Below, one piece after another: positions 13,160 through 15,870 of a stretch of DNA of 15,870 nt. Position numbers and translations under genes: made by a program. The stretch comes from Acidobacteriaceae bacterium (GTDB taxonomy: Bacteria; Acidobacteriota; Terriglobia; Terriglobales; Acidobacteriaceae), in NCBI GenBank assembly GCA_003140785.1, contig PLKY01000255.1:34575-50444 (forward strand), written 5' to 3'. The notes below the pieces were generated by a model. That model saw only the letters and a list, made by a program, of their open reading frames with translations, ran no database searches and had not been told where the DNA came from. Position 1 is the stretch's first letter; every line of letters begins with the position of its first letter.

Positions 13160-14716
13160 TTGAGCTTGGAACTACGTAGTGGTGAAACCACTATTATTGT
13201 GGGCTCAAACGGTTCCGGAAAAACTCGATTGGGGGTTTTCATCGAGAACCAGATCCCGGCCAAACTGGTGCACAGAATCGCAGCCCAAAAATCGCTGTCA
13301 TTGAATGACAATATCAACCTAATTTCTTTGGAGCGGGCAAGTGGACTTTTGCGTTTCGGACATGCGGACGGCAACGAGACGTGGAAGGCCACGCAACGAT
13401 GGGGAAACCGGCCTGCTGTCCATTTCCTAAGCGACTTTGACGCCTTGTTACAGACGCTTTTCGCGAAGCACAACAGAGTAGCAACAAAGTTTCTACAAGA
13501 CGCGAGGGACAACCCGAGCATTAGGCCCCCATTTTCCGAATTCGATCGCCTCAAAGCTATATGGCAGCGTCTACTCCCTCATCGATCGCTTGAAATTAAT
13601 GAAGCCTCCGTACAAGTTTCTCCAGCCCCATCGAGCGGTCAAAAGAACTATGCCGGAGGTGAAATGAGCGACGGGGAACGCGCAATCTTCTATTTTCTCG
13701 GACAGTGCCTAGTCGCGCCTGAAAATGCTGCGATCATAATCGACGAGCCAGAAGCGCACGTCCATAAGAGTATTCTCCAGCAACTATGGAATTCGATCGA
13801 GCAGGCAAGACCCGACTGCAGTTTCCTCTTTATCACACACGATACAGATTTCGCAGCCGCTCACAAGGCATCGAAAAGGTATTTTCTTAAGGCCTACGTA
13901 CATACCCCAATGCAGTGGGATATTGAAGAAATACCCGATGATAGCGGCCTGCCGGAACAGGCACTGGTAGAACTTGTTGGCACCCGAAGACCGGTCCTGT
14001 TCATCGAGGGGGATCGCGGAAGTGTCGATCTTACGGTCTATTCCAGCCAATATGCAGATTATCTCGTGATTCCAATTGGCTCCTGCGAGGCCGTAATTCA
14101 CTCTGTGACCAGTTTTAAAACCAATCCGGCGTTGCACAGACTTGAAGTGCGAGGGATCGTAGATGCAGATGACCGGGACACCAATGAGATATCGCGGTTG
14201 AACCAACGCGGAATTCACGCGCTTCAGGTTTGCGAGGTGGAAAACCTGCTGCTGCTGCCGAACGTTTTCCTCGCTTTGGCAGAATTACTTCTTTGCATCG
14301 ATCCCCCGGGGCTGTTAAATAGGCTGTTCTCAGAAGTAGTCGCCGATGCGAACAGTAACCTGGACCTTGCCGCAGTCCGCTTCGCAATCCGCCAAATCGA
14401 CAAGCGACTAAAGTCAGTTGAAATCACAGCAAGGGACTCAACTAGCTTGGGCGTGGCATATCAAAATCAGATTTCTTCAATCGATCCTCTTGCGCTATTC
14501 AACGATTTCAAGTCAAGGCTCGCCAAGAGTATTGCCGATGCTGATTTGCCAATGATATTGAAGCTCTACGATAACAAGGGACTCTTGGCGCGCGCATCAA
14601 GCATCCTGGGTCTGAAGAGCAGGAACGAACTGCTCGATAAGGTGCGGCGCCATCTGGGCGCCGGGGCGACTAGTAGATTTAGCGATGAACTTGCAAGGGC
14701 TCTGCCAACACTATAG
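13160..14716 (+). CDS. ABC-type ATPase fused to a DUF4435/TOPRIM-like domain (OLD/PARIS-related, putative anti-phage)
   Basis: The 518 residues hold an ABC/SMC-like ATPase: Walker A GSNGSGKT (15-22), signature MSDGE (169-173), Walker B AAIIIDEPE (190-198) and the H-switch in FITHD (His227). A second domain from about 276 starts RRPVLFIEGDRGS (Glu283), followed by GIVDADDRD (Asp335, Asp337) and QVCEVENLLLLPNVF. That matches DUF4435, a TOPRIM-like fold with acidic metal-binding residues. ATPase plus TOPRIM is the plan of OLD nucleases, and DUF4435 is the AriB part of PARIS, which also has fused forms. A single-gene defence function is an inference. TTG 13160 is the first usable start after an in-frame TAA; the true start was probably ATG 13115. 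Base composition is clearly less GC-rich than the left genes, suggesting horizontal acquisition. Confidence 0.8.
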   Translation: MSLELRSGETTIIVGSNGSGKTRLGVFIENQIPAKLVHRIAAQKSLSLNDNINLISLERASGLLRFGHADGNETWKATQRWGNRPAVHFLSDFDALLQTLFAKHNRVATKFLQDARDNPSIRPPFSEFDRLKAIWQRLLPHRSLEINEASVQVSPAPSSGQKNYAGGEMSDGERAIFYFLGQCLVAPENAAIIIDEPEAHVHKSILQQLWNSIEQARPDCSFLFITHDTDFAAAHKASKRYFLKAYVHTPMQWDIEEIPDDSGLPEQALVELVGTRRPVLFIEGDRGSVDLTVYSSQYADYLVIPIGSCEAVIHSVTSFKTNPALHRLEVRGIVDADDRDTNEISRLNQRGIHALQVCEVENLLLLPNVFLALAELLLCIDPPGLLNRLFSEVVADANSNLDLAAVRFAIRQIDKRLKSVEITARDSTSLGVAYQNQISSIDPLALFNDFKSRLAKSIADADLPMILKLYDNKGLLARASSILGLKSRNELLDKVRRHLGAGATSRFSDELARALPTL

Positions 14717-14887
14717 GCCCGACCGTCGTTGATGAACTACGCGCCCGCCTGGCGCTCAGGGTGTCGATGATGCAGCTTAGGCGGCCTTCGACTTTGGAGC
14801 AGCGGTCGGTCGGCCTCTTGTATATCGGTCCCCCAGCTCATCTCTAGTCTCAAAACATTGATGGGGCTGTGTGCGGGCCATTCGAGC

Positions 14888-15352
14888 TCAGTGGCCAAAC
14901 TGGCAAATCATGTACACATCAACTGCTCCGAGAAGTGCGATGCAAACCATTAAGAATTCCCAAAGAAGGTGAAGACGGACCCAACTGCTGACTGGGTACC
15001 TACCCGCGTGCTTTTTGTCGGCGCGTTGTTCGATTTCGTCGAGCTTCAAATCGGCGTGGAGGCGGTCAAGTTCCTCACGAAGGCGCCCGACTCGAGACAT
15101 ACTCATTCGAAATCGCTCGTAGTACTTGGCTGTGGCAAGAAACCCAAAGAGACCCAGTACTACCAGAGAAATCGCCACCGCCATCGCACGCTTCGGAAAA
15201 TCCTTGTCGACGATGAAGCCTTGAGCGGCAACTCCAATCACAATAATGAAATTGCTCAAAGCCGCCCGCTGATCCTCTGATTGTTTAGCCTGAGCCCATT
15301 GCCTATCCATCTCGCCAGATAGCAGTCCTGTCACTGTCTCGGCTTCTGCCAT
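14888..15352 (-). CDS. Small membrane protein with about three helices and a charged coiled-coil middle; function unknown
   Basis: This 154-residue protein has a polar N-terminus (SGEMDRQWAQAKQSEDQRA) and hydrophobic segments near 32-48, 56-75 and 128-150. Between the last two lies a charged helical stretch, YYERFRMSMSRVGRLREELDRLHADLKLDEIEQRADKK (about 77-114), likely coiled coil. AGGAGG lies eight bases before the ATG. I do not recognise a named family with certainty; the layout of paired hydrophobic helices with a cytosolic helical region resembles small SLATT-type membrane proteins found near bacterial immunity genes, a weak analogy. It is convergent with the ATPase-TOPRIM gene, 171 bases away, so not in the same operon. 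The gap 14717-14887 shows only a weak inverted repeat (CCGACCG 14719-14725, CGGTCGG 14803-14809). Confidence 0.72.
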   Translation of the reverse strand: MAEAETVTGLLSGEMDRQWAQAKQSEDQRAALSNFIIVIGVAAQGFIVDKDFPKRAMAVAISLVVLGLFGFLATAKYYERFRMSMSRVGRLREELDRLHADLKLDEIEQRADKKHAGRYPVSSWVRLHLLWEFLMVCIALLGAVDVYMICQFGH

Positions 15353-15388
15353 CGCACATTCCTCCTCGAAACGCCATGGCGGAGTGTA

Positions 15389-15520
15389 CTACGGAGAATG
15401 CAGAAAGCGCAGTATGAAACACGAAGTCGTAGAGGTGAGGCACTCGGCCACCAAAAACACGGCGAGATGCCCGATCGCCAAGACGGATCCCAGCTTCAAA
15501 CGCCGGATGGTTTCGGCCAT
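15389..15520 (-). CDS. Possible 43-residue single-helix membrane peptide
   Basis: ATG 15520 on the minus strand opens a frame beginning MAETIRRLKLGSVLAIGHLA and then VFLVAECLTSTTSCFILRFL, ending at TAG 15389. A basic n-region followed by one hydrophobic helix is plausible for a small membrane protein, and it lies just upstream of the membrane protein gene in the same direction (36 bases before its ATG). There is no Shine-Dalgarno, and other frames here are also open, so support is weak. It may be a truncated relic of a longer membrane protein. Confidence 0.2.
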   Translation of the reverse strand: MAETIRRLKLGSVLAIGHLAVFLVAECLTSTTSCFILRFLHSP

Positions 15521-15854
15521 GGCTCAAACCATAGCACGGGTCTCAGGATCGACCACTCTTTCATCCGGTCCGGCGCGGCCTGAGGCCAATTCCGATGTTG
15601 CCGAAAATATCCCCCATGTAGCGCAGAATGGGAATGAGTGCGCGTCCAAGGGCGCGCGACCGGTCCGTACCACCAAGGGGTACCCCACCCCCCCCCTCCT
15701 AAATTTGTAGTTATCCACAGCGATATTGCAGAAAATTTCGCAGACCTGTGAAGGGCGCGCCTCAATCCATCGCGGGCATCAGGCCGCCTCCACTTGCACA
15801 GTCATCCATAATTCTTCGCAAATCCCACGCAACACCTGTGACTGATGTCTCAAT
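15521..15854. other. Gene-free region with palindrome and homopolymer tract
   Basis: I find no convincing gene. The stretch holds GGGGTACCCC (15677-15686), a perfect 10-bp palindrome, then a run of nine C (15688-15696), a DnaA box (15711-15719), and two GGGCGCGC motifs (15652-15659 and about 15753-15760). Open frames here have no ribosome binding sites and translate to low-complexity, Arg/Pro/Trp-rich peptides typical of non-coding GC-rich DNA. Confidence 0.55.
15711..15719 (+). promoter_or_regulatory. Consensus DnaA box
   Basis: TTATCCACA is an exact match to the high-affinity E. coli DnaA box. A single 9-mer can occur by chance, but it lies 136 bases before a perfect parS site in a gene-free stretch. 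No cluster of further boxes or AT-rich unwinding segment is visible before the window ends; TTGCACA at 15795-15801 is only a partial match. Confidence 0.4.
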
Positions 15855-15870
15855 TGTTCCACGTGGAACA
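15855..15870. promoter_or_regulatory. parS centromere-like site for ParB
   Basis: TGTTCCACGTGGAACA is a perfect 16-bp palindrome in the form TGTTNCACGTGNAACA, the ParB-binding parS sequence known from Bacillus (TGTTTCACGTGAAACA), Pseudomonas, Caulobacter and most bacterial phyla. It is the last 16 bases of the window. parS sites cluster near oriC and often lie by mnmG-rsmG-parA-parB, so those genes may follow, which cannot be seen here. Confidence 0.85.

Noticed and set aside
13115..14716. A complete two-gene PARIS (AriA plus AriB) locus
   Set aside because: There is only one gene, its ATPase half is much smaller than AriA, and no separate DUF4435 gene follows; only the domain classes are shared.
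15384..15765. Several 60-110-codon frames on both strands near the right edge
   Set aside because: They overlap one another, cross the C9 tract and palindrome, lack ribosome binding sites and translate to low-complexity peptides.

Overview
The window looks like a piece of an Acidobacteriota chromosome (class Terriglobia or a relative), probably from an environmental genome. The evidence is a PadR regulator followed by two 'acidobacterial duplicated orphan permease' (ADOP) genes, GC-rich coding sequence, several TTG starts with good Shine-Dalgarno sites, small secreted proteins, and many palindromic dispersed repeats between genes. The phylum is an inference from gene content; there is no rRNA or marker gene here.

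Left part (1-1784, minus strand): [NiFe]-hydrogenase maturation genes in the order hypA, hypB, a DUF1801 gene, hypC. hypA and hypB overlap by ATGA. hypC runs off the left edge and seems to have its own promoter, with a near-perfect CRP/FNR-type operator at 280-295. HypA and HypB deliver nickel to the hydrogenase large subunit, and HypC works with HypD on the Fe(CN)2CO ligand group. Divergent from hypA is a class I/II PLP aminotransferase (1905-3095, plus).

Middle (3202-6255, plus): a secreted protein gene cut by an in-frame TAG, with its frame still readable to 3993; a secreted or lipid-anchored DinB-like protein; a 311-base gap with a two-hairpin repeat; and a double-domain dCTP deaminase with a long C-terminal tail.

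6290-12040 (minus): a padR-ADOP-ADOP operon, transcribed right to left. A palindrome just upstream of padR is a likely autoregulatory operator.

12041-12659 has no gene but is dense in structure: a second copy of the two-hairpin repeat (stems changed in pairs, 18-base loop conserved), a deeply nested hairpin followed by six T on the plus strand with no gene upstream, a tandem decamer, and a third hairpin-bearing repeat.

12660-15352 is accessory in character and visibly less GC-rich: an orphan HicB-like antitoxin; a single-gene ABC-type ATPase fused to a DUF4435/TOPRIM-like domain (related to OLD and PARIS anti-phage proteins), with a good promoter, operator-like inverted repeats and an in-frame TAA at codon 12 of the apparent true reading frame; and a small convergent three-helix membrane protein.

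15353-15870 is mostly non-coding and ends in a perfect 16-bp parS palindrome (15855-15870), with a consensus DnaA box 136 bases before it. The right edge may therefore lie in the chromosome-partitioning/origin neighbourhood.

The strongest candidates for something undescribed are the covarying repeat family, the orphan structured transcript at 12351-12468, and the apparently disabled or leader-controlled ATPase-TOPRIM gene.
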